Assembly (NCBI GenBank): GCA_038210495.1
Contig: JBBQWR010000033.1
Span: 1 to 64,000 of the forward strand
Reading direction: 5' to 3'
Origin: JBBQWR01 sp038210495
GTDB lineage: Bacteria > Planctomycetota > Planctomycetia > Pirellulales > DATAWG01
Length of the DNA stretch: 64,000 bases
The position numbers were made by a program, and so were the translations under genes. Position 1 is the first letter of the stretch, and every line of letters begins with the position of its first letter. Below are positions 8,288 to 16,790 of this stretch, in pieces. The notes under the pieces were generated by a model. That model saw only the letters and a program-made list of their open reading frames with translations. It did not search any database and was not told the DNA's origin.

Positions 8288-9748
8288 TTAGCGAGCTTCG
8301 GCCCGCGCGAGATTCACCGCCTGGGGGCACAAAAAACTCTCAAGCAGAGCCGGCTGTAGCGCGAAATTGAGTTGGACACGGCTGCCCACGGCTTGGCGCC
8401 TTTGGACCAAATCACGCTGTCGCGACGGCTCGTTGGCGCAGCTCGTCAGGCGCCCCAGCGGTTCCAGGCGCCAGCGGTCGCTTAGATAGCCGCGTACTTT
8501 TTCGTCCGGCTTTCCCAGCCAACTTGCGCCGCCAAGGGTCAACTCGACCGGACTCGTGATACCCGTCGGATTGAATCGCGCGGCCGCCGGCAGAATTCCC
8601 ACCATCGGCGCCCGCTCGCCCCCCGGCAGTTCGCACTGCTGACACAAGTAGGCCAAGCCGCCCCCTTCGGCATAGATTCGTCGGCCGGCTCGAACGTGAT
8701 CCCGCAGTGCGGTCTGCAAACAATAATTGTCGGCCAGTTGCTCGGCGAACAGCTCGGGATGGCCACAGCCGATATACACGATGTCGGTATCTGCGGGCAA
8801 CGACTCATCCCGGAGCGGTGAAAAATCCTGGACGGCGACACCATGACGCTCGAGCGCATCGAGCGTGTCGGGAAAATACCCACAAAACGCCGCGTCGTAA
8901 GCAACCGCCACGGTGAGGCTCGTCGGTCCGTCGCATCCGCTAAGGCTGCATTGGCTGGCAAACTGCGGTTGACTTATCGAGCAGGCGTTTTTGACCGTCG
9001 GTTTCCCGGGAAACTCGAAACGATCGGCCAACGCAAGCAAACGGCCCAGCGAGGTGAATTGCCCGAAGCTGGCGCCGAGTCGCTGGCAAAGATCGAGCGG
9101 CGGCTGTCGCCCCGGCGGCAGTTGAGCGAGTTCATTGCGAGCGCCGGCCTGGAGCCCCATTCCGCCGACCACGGGAATTCCCCAGAGAGCTTCGACGACC
9201 GTCTGCCAGTAATGAAAATCGACCGGACTGGAGAGCCGATCCAGCAGAAGCCCATCGACCGAGGGCCGGGGTGGCAACCGGCAACCGGCTAGCGAGGGAG
9301 CGTCGACGACTCCCAATTTAGGCAGCGCCAGCCAATCGCAAAGCGTCGACAGGCGGCTTCCCGAGGCGGCGACTGACCGCTGGGCGTCTTCGCCTGAAAT
9401 GGCATCTTCGCCTGAATTGGAGAAACCCCGGGCCGCATTAATGCTGGCGCTTGACCCGTTCGGCCAATCGCAAAAGCTGCCCTCGACTACCGACAGATCG
9501 GCTTGACGCGAGGACCGGGAAAATGTCCGCTGGGCTTGGTCCGCCGTCATTAGCCAACTGTCTAAATGCCGCGTGGCGACCCCGGTAATGGCTGTCGCTC
9601 CGTCCCCACAGGCGAGGCAGGCCCGGGACAGATAGTTTTGAATTCGCACACCCCGGCGATGTAGCGCATCGAGAAGTCCCCAAAAAATAGGCCGGTAGTC
9701 CATGCCCGACTGAATGTTTCCGACCGCGAGTCGAGACAGCGATGACAT
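8288..9748 (-). CDS. CbiA/CobB-like protein with all catalytic motifs replaced (probable pseudoenzyme)
   Basis: The 486-residue product has the two-domain layout of cobyrinate a,c-diamide synthase: an ATPase half (LLDALHRRGVRIQNY, then HLDSWLM and ADLSVVEG) and a class-I glutamine amidotransferase half (IVYIGCGHPELFAEQLADN). The P-loop position reads VGNIQSGMDYRP with no GKT/GKS. The glutaminase nucleophile motif YAECGG reads YAEGGG (Gly at residue 362), and the C-terminal RGHEFHYS-type histidine motif reads RGYLSDRW. Binding or hydrolysis of ATP and glutamine is therefore unlikely. The ATG at 9748 is chosen because homology starts there; an in-frame start at 9937 adds 63 unconvincing residues. 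No cobalamin genes are nearby. It may have a binding or scaffold role. Confidence 0.75.
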   Translation of the reverse strand: MSSLSRLAVGNIQSGMDYRPIFWGLLDALHRRGVRIQNYLSRACLACGDGATAITGVATRHLDSWLMTADQAQRTFSRSSRQADLSVVEGSFCDWPNGSSASINAARGFSNSGEDAISGEDAQRSVAASGSRLSTLCDWLALPKLGVVDAPSLAGCRLPPRPSVDGLLLDRLSSPVDFHYWQTVVEALWGIPVVGGMGLQAGARNELAQLPPGRQPPLDLCQRLGASFGQFTSLGRLLALADRFEFPGKPTVKNACSISQPQFASQCSLSGCDGPTSLTVAVAYDAAFCGYFPDTLDALERHGVAVQDFSPLRDESLPADTDIVYIGCGHPELFAEQLADNYCLQTALRDHVRAGRRIYAEGGGLAYLCQQCELPGGERAPMVGILPAAARFNPTGITSPVELTLGGASWLGKPDEKVRGYLSDRWRLEPLGRLTSCANEPSRQRDLVQRRQAVGSRVQLNFALQPALLESFLCPQAVNLARAEAR

Positions 9749-9949
9749 GCGGAGGCAGCCTGATTTGATTGGCTCGAAGTGAGGAGGGCAGCGAAAACGG
9801 TTCCCGGCGACTGCCACCGGAACCATTCTTAGATGCAATTTTCGAGGAGTCAAGCGATGGGGGGGTATGAGGTCGAGAACCGTCGCTTTCAGGAACACCG
9901 ATCGCACAATGAAAAAGCGTCGCGGCGAGAGCGCCACGACGCCTTATTC

Positions 9950-9972
9950 GTAGGTCAGGCATCCTGCCTGAC
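9950..9972. repeat. Short palindrome of family C (GTAGGTCAGGC type)
   Basis: GTCAGGCATCCTGCCTGAC forms an 8-bp perfect stem. The same GTAGGTCAGGC/GCCTGAC unit occurs at 19696-19766. It lies between the divergently placed ends of the CbiA-like and HtrA genes' spacer. Confidence 0.6.
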
Positions 9973-10038
9973 ATGTTTGTCTATCGAGCCTATCCTATCG
10001 ACGGACAGGTGGCTTACGCCCCCCGCTCGCCAACGTTC

Positions 10039-11574
10039 TTAGGACTGCCGGAGCACAATGTAGCGGTTTCCGCCGGTGGAGCGGATCAACAGCATGACGC
10101 CGTCCTTCAGCGACTCATGCTTCAGCGCATTGGCAAAATCTTCAACCGATTTCACGTCCGACTTGCCGACCTTGCGGATCAGCATGCCCGGTTGCAAGCC
10201 GGCCTTCGCCGCGACGCTGCCCTCCTCGATGTTGCGGATCAGAACGCCGCTGAAACCCTCGAACGTTTTGGCCTCGCCGCCCGCGAATTCGGTGACTTCC
10301 ATGCCCAGATCGTTGGCCGAAAAAGTCGTCGGCGAGCGGTCGTCGCCGTGGCGCCGACTCATCCGGGCCCCACTGTCGGCTAGCGAATCGGGCAGCGCCT
10401 TGATGTTAATGTCCATCGACATCGACTTGCCGTCTCGATTGACCGTCAGCGAGTGTTTTGAGCCAACCGGGGTCTTCTCGACTAGGTCTCGCAGCTCGCG
10501 AGGATTGTGAACCGCCGTGCCGGAGAAGCCGGTGACGATGTCCCCCTCTTTCACGCCGGCAGCCGCCGCCGGAGTGTTGGGCATGACATCGGCCACGAGC
10601 ACGCCGTCCCCTTTTCGAACGCCCAACTTGCCAGCCAGATCGGCGTTGATTTCTTCCAATTGAATCCCCAAATAGCCGCGGGACACTTTCCCCTTGTCGA
10701 TCAACTGCGAGGTGATCCACTTGGCCGAATTGATTGGAATCGAGAATCCGATTCCTTGATTGCCGCCGCTGCTGCTAGCAATGGCCGTATTGATGCCTAC
10801 CACTTCACCGTCGATATTGACCAGCGGGCCGCCGGAATTGCCCGGATTGATGGCCGCGTCGGTTTGCAGGAAGCGAGATCGGTTCAGATCGCTGAGCTCG
10901 CGACTCTTGCTGCTGATGATCCCCGCGCTGACGGTGTGATCCAGCTCGAACGGGCAGCCGATCGCGATGACCCAGTCGCCGACCGCCAGATCATCCGAGT
11001 TGCCTAGCTTGGCCGCCGGAAGATCGTCCTTGGCCTTGATGCGAATCACGGCCAAATCGGTCTGCGGATCGGTCTTTACGTCGGTGGCTTTGAATTCCCG
11101 ACCGTCGCTCAGCGTGACAATGAGTTCGTCGGAGCCTTGGACGACGTGATTGTTGGTCAGGACGATGCCCGACTTGTCGATGATGACCCCCGAGCCGACG
11201 CCATCCCGCTCGGGAACGGCGCCGTTGTCGAATTGTTTGAAATCGAAGTGCTTGAACATGTCCGAATCGCCGGGCAGCATGTCTTCCAGCCCTTCGAGCG
11301 GATTTCGTCCGCGGGCCGTTCCCTTGACCTTTTTGGCCACGGTATGCGAGTGAATTTTCACCACGCTGGGATCCGCGACCTCGGCCGCATGGCGAAACGC
11401 ATGCGAGAGCGCATTCGCGGCGCCGATCGCCTCATGGTCCTGGGGAGTCTTGGCAGAAACCGAATCGGCCCCATGAACTCGCCCCTGCCAGTTTGACAAC
11501 CCAAAACCGGCCCCCGCGACGGCAGCCACCAGCCCCACCGCCAACCAATTCCCACGCAAGCTTGAGACAGCCAT
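10039..11574 (-). CDS. DegP/HtrA-type periplasmic serine protease with two PDZ domains
   Basis: A Do-family protease of 511 residues. After a membrane-spanning N-terminus the trypsin-like domain shows the complete triad: H143 in VLTNNHVV, D173 in QTDLAVIRI and S247 in NPGNSGGPL. Two PDZ domains follow (around GDGVLVADVMPNTPAAAAGV and SGVLIRNIEEGSVAAKAGL), as in DegP/MucD. It probably degrades or refolds misfolded envelope proteins. The ATG at 11574 is chosen because a strong Shine-Dalgarno AGGAGGA precedes it (complement at 11581-11587); the in-frame start at 11601 lies beyond this site. It is a separate paralogue of the shorter protease at 37606. Confidence 0.95.
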   Translation of the reverse strand: MAVSSLRGNWLAVGLVAAVAGAGFGLSNWQGRVHGADSVSAKTPQDHEAIGAANALSHAFRHAAEVADPSVVKIHSHTVAKKVKGTARGRNPLEGLEDMLPGDSDMFKHFDFKQFDNGAVPERDGVGSGVIIDKSGIVLTNNHVVQGSDELIVTLSDGREFKATDVKTDPQTDLAVIRIKAKDDLPAAKLGNSDDLAVGDWVIAIGCPFELDHTVSAGIISSKSRELSDLNRSRFLQTDAAINPGNSGGPLVNIDGEVVGINTAIASSSGGNQGIGFSIPINSAKWITSQLIDKGKVSRGYLGIQLEEINADLAGKLGVRKGDGVLVADVMPNTPAAAAGVKEGDIVTGFSGTAVHNPRELRDLVEKTPVGSKHSLTVNRDGKSMSMDINIKALPDSLADSGARMSRRHGDDRSPTTFSANDLGMEVTEFAGGEAKTFEGFSGVLIRNIEEGSVAAKAGLQPGMLIRKVGKSDVKSVEDFANALKHESLKDGVMLLIRSTGGNRYIVLRQS

Positions 11575-11580
11575 TGCACG

Positions 11581-11587
11581 TCCTCCT
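11581..11587 (-). promoter_or_regulatory. Strong ribosome binding site of the DegP-type gene
   Basis: The minus strand reads AGGAGGA here, six bases ahead of the ATG at 11574. It decides between this start and the in-frame ATG nine codons upstream. Confidence 0.75.
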
Positions 11588-11601
11588 AAATCTTGAGCCA
11601 T

Positions 11602-12056
11602 GAAATCGGGAAATTTGCGCCTGTTCCGACGCGCGAAAATAGCCGAGCGTCCAACCGATAGTTTCCACTCCGGAGAGAATCTTGCGTGCGGCGGCGGATT
11701 GTTCGGAAATCCGCATTCGTGGGATCAGCCCCGAAGGGGCGAAACATGGTAGCCCAGGGCAGAGGGAAACGAGCGTGGCCGCGTAGCGCCGCCCTGGGTT
11801 CGAGAACCAAAAAATATTGACAGCCCTGGAAGGGCACAACAAAATTGTGGCGGGACGCTTTCGCCAAAACGGGAATCCCAGGCGGTGAGCCATTCGTGAT
11901 ACGGCACGATTCGATCAGAGATCAATCTTTGTTTCGCCCCTCCAGGGCTAGTCCTTCCACTTTTATGAGTTCCCGGGGCGGCGCTCGGCGGCTACGCCGA
12001 TTCGCTCTGCCCCGGGCTGATTTGTTGTTGCCCCTGTCGGGGCGAGTGAACCGATT
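11602..12056. repeat. 455-bp intergenic region with nested GC-rich hairpins (family E)
   Basis: No gene is seen. Perfect or near-perfect hairpins include GCCCCGAAGGGGC (11728-11740), AGCCCAGGGC pairing with GCCCTGGGTT (11751-11760 and 11791-11800), CAGCCCTGGAAGGGC (from 11821) and GCCCCTGTCGGGGC (12030-12043). A CCCGGGGC/GCCCCGGG pair lies at about 11972 and 12008. The arrangement of a small hairpin plus a long-range inverted pair recurs at 13285-13387. Confidence 0.65.
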
Positions 12057-13016
12057 TTATCGTGCACGGATACCAAACTTAAAAATGTCGCCTGGATCCA
12101 GGATCAGCGTCGATTCGGCGGTGATGTACGCCTTGCCTTTGACATGGGGAAAGATTTTGCCGTCGTGCAGTGTGACGTAGCCGTCGAACGTGCTGCCGAT
12201 GATGCTTTCTTGGCGCCAGATTTGGTTTTCTTGTAGTTTGCCGTCGGCGAAAAGGCAGGCCAGCTTGGCGCTGAGGCCGGTGCCGCATGGGGAGCGGTCG
12301 TAGGCCCCGCCTGGGCAGAGCACGAAATTTCTGCTGTGGGCGTCGTCGCGAACCGCCGGGCCGAATAGCTCGATGTGGTCGATTTCTTGACCGTCCGGGC
12401 CAGTGACGCCGCTGGCGATCAACGTCGAGCGGACCGCGAGTGCAAATTCCGTCAGCCGTTTGATATTGTTCGATCCCAATTCGAGCAGATGCGTGTCAAA
12501 AGACTGTCGCGCGAGATCGATCAGGAAAAACCAATTGCCGCCCCACGCGACGTCGCCGATCACCGGACCGACGCCCGGCACGTCGATCGTCGCGTCGGCC
12601 GTCGTGCGAAACGCCGGCACGTTTTCCACCGTCACGGAGCCATCGTCGTGCAGCCAAGCCGTAACCGCGCCGACGGGAGTTTCCAAGCGATGTTCGCCCG
12701 GCTCGATTCGGCCCAGATGGGCCAGTGTCGTCAACACGCCGATCGAACCATGGCCGCACATCCCCAGGTAGCCGACATTGTTGAAGAAAATCACGCCGGC
12801 CCTGCAGGACGCATCGACGGGCTGGCAAAGCAGGGCGCCGACCATGGCGTCGAACCCGCGCGGTTCACTGATGAGCGCCGAGCGAAAATCATCGTGGTCG
12901 CGGCGAAACGCTTCCCGTCGCTCGGCCAGCGATCCGCCCCCCAGATTTGGACCGCCGCAAACGACGACCCGCGTCGGCTCGCCGGCGGTATGAGAATCGA
13001 TTACGAAGGTGTTCAT
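12057..13016 (-). CDS. Proline racemase family protein, probable 4-hydroxyproline 2-epimerase
   Basis: The 319-residue product has both catalytic cysteines of the racemase/epimerase subgroup: C87 in MCGHGSIGV and C244 in RSPCGTGLSAK. Trans-3-hydroxyproline dehydratases lack the second cysteine, so an isomerase is the better call. The FVIDSHTAGEPTR start is typical of hydroxyproline 2-epimerases, which convert trans-4-hydroxy-L-proline to cis-4-hydroxy-D-proline for catabolism. Length matches the family. No hydroxyproline catabolic partner (oxidase, deaminase, aldehyde dehydrogenase) is adjacent, so pathway context is missing. Proline racemase itself cannot be excluded from sequence alone. Confidence 0.9.
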   Translation of the reverse strand: MNTFVIDSHTAGEPTRVVVCGGPNLGGGSLAERREAFRRDHDDFRSALISEPRGFDAMVGALLCQPVDASCRAGVIFFNNVGYLGMCGHGSIGVLTTLAHLGRIEPGEHRLETPVGAVTAWLHDDGSVTVENVPAFRTTADATIDVPGVGPVIGDVAWGGNWFFLIDLARQSFDTHLLELGSNNIKRLTEFALAVRSTLIASGVTGPDGQEIDHIELFGPAVRDDAHSRNFVLCPGGAYDRSPCGTGLSAKLACLFADGKLQENQIWRQESIIGSTFDGYVTLHDGKIFPHVKGKAYITAESTLILDPGDIFKFGIRAR

Positions 13017-13347
13017 CGCGGCACTCGCAAATCAGCGGCTTTTCGGCAGGCGCCGTTTACGATACCGCGGCGCGGAACGACTGCAAGCGCTTTCGGGAAT
13101 GGCAATCGGCGCCGCGAAATGAAATCCTTCTCAAAAGATGCCGACAGTAACATCCCAGAGGGACGCCAGACAGTAGCCGGCGGTAAGGCCGCAAGGCCGA
13201 CACCGCCGGTTCCAATCGTGCTATACGCCACCGACGCCGGCAGGCGTCGCAGAAACGGCGAGACTCAACTGAATACGCGGCGCCACCCCTGCCGGGGTCG
13301 GTTGGAGTTTTTGGCTTTCGGTTCCGGTGGTATCGGCCCGTTGGGCC
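13017..13347. repeat. Spacer with GC hairpins (family E) before the RND pump's stop
   Basis: No gene is supported. The stretch contains GTAAGGCCGCAAGGCCGACA (from 13181) and ACCCCTGCCGGGGT (13285-13298), and runs into the larger inverted pair CCGGTGGT/ACCACCGG (13324-13331 and 13351-13358) that encloses the stop codon of the RND gene. Confidence 0.6.
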
Positions 13348-13387
13348 TCAACCACCGGCTATTGTCTGGCATCCCTGTCCGGGATGC
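13324..13387. repeat. Palindromic repeat supplying the 3' end of the RND pump gene
   Basis: Two hairpins lie side by side: CCGGTGGT...ACCACCGG (13324-13358) and GCATCCCTGTCCGGGATGC (13369-13387). The TGA of the CzcA-like gene (complement at 13348-13350) lies inside the first, and the last dozen residues of the protein are translated from the repeat. On the minus strand the paired stems might also act as transcript-end structures. Confidence 0.65.
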
Positions 13388-16300
13388 TTTTGAGAGGCAA
13401 GTGCAATAAGCGCCACGGGCGCTGGCGGTCCGACCTCGGCTGGCTCGACAACGACGGCCGCATGCGCGACCGACCGGCGATCGTCGCGATGCCACAGTCG
13501 ATAAAGGGCCGGCAGGACGATCAGCGTTAGCAGCGTCGATGATACAATGCCGCCGATCACCACGGTCGCGAGCGGCCGCTGCACCTCGGCGCCGGCGCCG
13601 GTCGCCAGCGCCATCGGCACGAATCCCAACGAAGCGACCAGGGCCGTCATCAGCACGGGTCGCAGACGGCTGAGCGAACCGCGGAAGATCGCTTCTTCCA
13701 AGGGCTCGCCAGCGGCGCGAAGCTGATTGATGAACGTGACCATCACCAGGCCGTTCAGAACCGCTACGCCCGACAGCGCGATGAATCCAACAGCCGCCGA
13801 GATCGACAGCGGAATCCCCCGGAGCCACAAAGCCAGCACGCCGCCGCACAGCGCCAGCGGCACGCCGCTGAATACCAGCAGCGCGTGCTTGACCGAATTA
13901 AACGTGCCGAAAAGCAGCAGAAAAATGAGCAGGAAACAAATCGGCACGACAATGCTCAAACGGGTCCGCGCGGCCACCATGTTTTCGAATTGACCACCCC
14001 ATTCCAACCAACTTCCCGCCGGCAATTTAAGCTGGGCAATCTTCCGCTGCGCGTCGCCCACGAACGATCCAATGTCGCGGCCGCGGACATTGCATTGAAT
14101 CACGATGCGACGCTTGCCGTTATCGCGGCTGATTTGATTGAACCCCTGCGTTAATTCGCATTTCGCCACTGAAGAAAGCGGAATGAACGCAGTGGAAGAA
14201 TCCGGCTTTCCCGCCGCGAGTTCGTCATGCCGATGGGGCAACGGAATCGGCAGCCCGCCGATCTTCTCCGGATCGCTTCGCAACGAATCGGCCAGCCGCA
14301 CGACCAAATCGAATCGCCGGTCTCCCTCTTGAATCTGACCGGCATGGGCGCCTCCCACCGCCGTGCCGACGACCGAATGGATATCGCTGATATTCAAGCC
14401 ATAACGGGCAAGCGACTCGCGATTCGGCTCGACATTCAACAGCGGCAGGCCTTCGATTTCTTCGGCTTTGACGTTGGCGACGCCCGGGATGGTTTTGAGT
14501 GCTTGGCAAATCTCCTCGACCGGTTTTGCCAGCGCCTCGAAGTCATCGCCGTAGAGTTTGATCGCCACATCGCCGCGGACTCCGCCCAAGAGCTCGTTGA
14601 AACGCATTTGAATTGGCTGCGTGAAGCTGCAATTCGTGCCCGGCGCCGCCTTGAGCGCGACATCAAGTTGCTCCAGCAGCTTGGCCTTGGGCAAGCTCGG
14701 GTTGGGCCACTCGCGACGCGGCTTCAGGATCACAAAGGTGTCCGTGAAGTTCGGCGGCATCGGATCCGCGGCCACTTCGGCCGTGCCGGTCTTCGAGAAC
14801 ACGAGCGCGACTTCGGGCAGTTGACTCGCGGCCCGTTCCACCTCGAATTGCATCTGCTGGGCATCGCTCAAACTGGTTCCCGTGATGCGAGCGGCCGAGA
14901 TCATCACGTCGTGCTCGTCGAGCGTCGGCGAGAATTCCTGACCCAAGCGAAAAATCAACCCGGCCGAAACAATGAGAATCGCGACAGCGGCGGAGACGAC
15001 GAGCCAGCGGCCACGCAGGGCAATTCGTAGCAGCGGGACGTAAATCGCTTTCGCCCCGTGGATAAGAAAATTCTCGCGATCGCTGATGCGGCCGCGGACT
15101 CCGATCGCGACCAGCGCCGGAATGAACGTGAGCGACAGCACGAAGGCGGCCACGAGCGCGAAGATGACGGTCACCGCCATCGGATGAAACATTTTGCCTT
15201 CGATTCCGGTCAGGGCCAGAATCGGCAAATAGACCGTGATAATGATCGCCTCGCCGAAGGCCGTCGCGCTGCGCACTTGTTTGCTGGCCGCCAGCACAAC
15301 ATCCAGCCGCTCGCGCTGCGTTAGATTCCTACCGAGCTCTCGCTGCCTTTCGGCCAGGCGCCGCAAGCAATTTTCGACGATGATTACGGCCCCATCGACG
15401 ATGATCCCGAAATCGATCGCTCCTAGGCTCATCAGATTTCCGCTGATCCGATTGCTCACCATGCCGGTGGCGGTCATCAGCATCGAAAGCGGAATGGCCA
15501 AGGCCGTGATGATGGCGGCCGGAATGTTCCCCAGCCCCAACAACAGCACGACGATGACGAGGATGGCGCCTTCGCCCAAATTGCGAGCGACCGTTTCGAT
15601 CGTCGAGTTCACGAGCTTGGTGCGGTTGTAAACGGTTTCGACTCGCACGTCGGGCGGCAAGCTGCGAACCACTTCACCCATCTTGGCGTCGACGGCCGCG
15701 GCCACCGTTCGGCTATTGGCGCCGATCAGCATCATAGCCGTTCCGATCACCGCTTCGTGCCCGTTCTTGCTGGCCGAGCCCGTGCGGAGCTCTGAGCCGA
15801 TGTCAACCGTAGCGACATCGGCGATCCGAATCGGATTTCCTTTGCGCCAGCCGACGACGACGTTGAGGACTTCATCGCTGTTCTTGAGCAGCCCACCGAG
15901 CCGCACGGGATACGACGTGCCGCGATGCTCGATATACCCCGCTCCCCCAGCCGCGTTATTATGGCGAAGCGCCTCGATGACATCTTCGAACGTTAGGCCG
16001 AATTTGATGAGCTTCAGCGGGTCGGGCTGAACCTGATACTGCTTTTCATAACCGCCGATCACGTCGATGCTGGCCACGCCGGGAATGCCCCTTAACTGTG
16101 GACGAACGATCCAATCTTCGACTTCGCGGAGGTAGGCCGCCAATTCGATGTCGGTCTCCAAACGCTGGCCCTCGGGCGTTAGATAAGCGCCATCGCTCTG
16201 CCAACCCGGCCCGTCATCTTTGCCTTGTTCTTGTTGCTTGGAAGGGCGCGCGAACTCCACCGACCACATGTAGACCTCGCCCAGGCCCGTGGTGATGGGG

Positions 16301-16689
16301 CCCAAACTTGGTTCCGCGGAGGCCGGCAGATTTCGCCGCGCCGCCGTCAATCGCTCGTTGATTTGATTACGGGCAAAGTAAATATCCACGTCGTCGGTGA
16401 ATACGGCGGTGACCTGAGAGAAACCGTTGCGCGACAGCGAGCGGGTGTATTGCAAGCCGGGGATTCCCGCCAGGGCACTCTCGACTTGGTAAGTCACCTG
16501 GCGTTCGATCTGCTCGGGCGACAGAGCCGGCACGAGCGTGTTGATCTGCACCTGGTTATTCGTAATATCCGGCACCGCGTCGATTGGTAGTCGTGCGAGT
16601 GACCATAGCCCGATCGCGGTCACCACGATCGCGGCCAGCATGACGAGCCAACGGCGCTCGATCGAAAACTGCAATAAGCGTTCAAGCAT
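13348..16689 (-). CDS. CzcA/CusA-type heavy-metal RND efflux pump
   Basis: The 1,113-residue inner-membrane transporter starts with LERLLQFSIERRWLVML, the usual first helix of the HME subfamily. It carries the signature GAIDFGIIVDGAVIIVEN near residue 430, in which the charged residues of the fourth helix relay protons. Two large periplasmic loops and a second six-helix block (LRPVLMTALVASLGF) follow. It should export divalent or monovalent metal ions (Co/Zn/Cd or Cu/Ag; I cannot decide which). The adaptor gene lies 101 bp upstream. The last ~12 residues (HPGQGCQTIAGG) come from an intergenic palindrome and are probably dispensable. No outer-membrane partner gene is adjacent. Confidence 0.95.
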   Translation of the reverse strand: MLERLLQFSIERRWLVMLAAIVVTAIGLWSLARLPIDAVPDITNNQVQINTLVPALSPEQIERQVTYQVESALAGIPGLQYTRSLSRNGFSQVTAVFTDDVDIYFARNQINERLTAARRNLPASAEPSLGPITTGLGEVYMWSVEFARPSKQQEQGKDDGPGWQSDGAYLTPEGQRLETDIELAAYLREVEDWIVRPQLRGIPGVASIDVIGGYEKQYQVQPDPLKLIKFGLTFEDVIEALRHNNAAGGAGYIEHRGTSYPVRLGGLLKNSDEVLNVVVGWRKGNPIRIADVATVDIGSELRTGSASKNGHEAVIGTAMMLIGANSRTVAAAVDAKMGEVVRSLPPDVRVETVYNRTKLVNSTIETVARNLGEGAILVIVVLLLGLGNIPAAIITALAIPLSMLMTATGMVSNRISGNLMSLGAIDFGIIVDGAVIIVENCLRRLAERQRELGRNLTQRERLDVVLAASKQVRSATAFGEAIIITVYLPILALTGIEGKMFHPMAVTVIFALVAAFVLSLTFIPALVAIGVRGRISDRENFLIHGAKAIYVPLLRIALRGRWLVVSAAVAILIVSAGLIFRLGQEFSPTLDEHDVMISAARITGTSLSDAQQMQFEVERAASQLPEVALVFSKTGTAEVAADPMPPNFTDTFVILKPRREWPNPSLPKAKLLEQLDVALKAAPGTNCSFTQPIQMRFNELLGGVRGDVAIKLYGDDFEALAKPVEEICQALKTIPGVANVKAEEIEGLPLLNVEPNRESLARYGLNISDIHSVVGTAVGGAHAGQIQEGDRRFDLVVRLADSLRSDPEKIGGLPIPLPHRHDELAAGKPDSSTAFIPLSSVAKCELTQGFNQISRDNGKRRIVIQCNVRGRDIGSFVGDAQRKIAQLKLPAGSWLEWGGQFENMVAARTRLSIVVPICFLLIFLLLFGTFNSVKHALLVFSGVPLALCGGVLALWLRGIPLSISAAVGFIALSGVAVLNGLVMVTFINQLRAAGEPLEEAIFRGSLSRLRPVLMTALVASLGFVPMALATGAGAEVQRPLATVVIGGIVSSTLLTLIVLPALYRLWHRDDRRSVAHAAVVVEPAEVGPPAPVALIALASQKHPGQGCQTIAGG

Positions 16690-16706
16690 GGACTTACCTC
16701 GGGACT

Positions 16707-16730
16707 CCGCGGCAGGATGCCACGGCTATG
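16707..16730. repeat. Family D repeat (GCAGGATGCC...GGCTATG) between pump and adaptor genes
   Basis: CCGCGGCAGGATGCCACGGC is a single arm of the unit seen complete at 41796-41871 and as a single arm at 31674-31695. It sits in the 101-bp gap inside the efflux operon. Confidence 0.55.
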
Positions 16731-16790
16731 TATTCCGGCTCGCCACCCGCAACTAGCCACTCGCAACTAGCCACTCGTCACCCGGCATCA

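Noticed and set aside
12375..13409. 344-residue plus-strand frame opposite the hydroxyproline epimerase
   Set aside because: It is the antisense of a gene with both catalytic cysteines and shows an Arg-rich, low-information composition.
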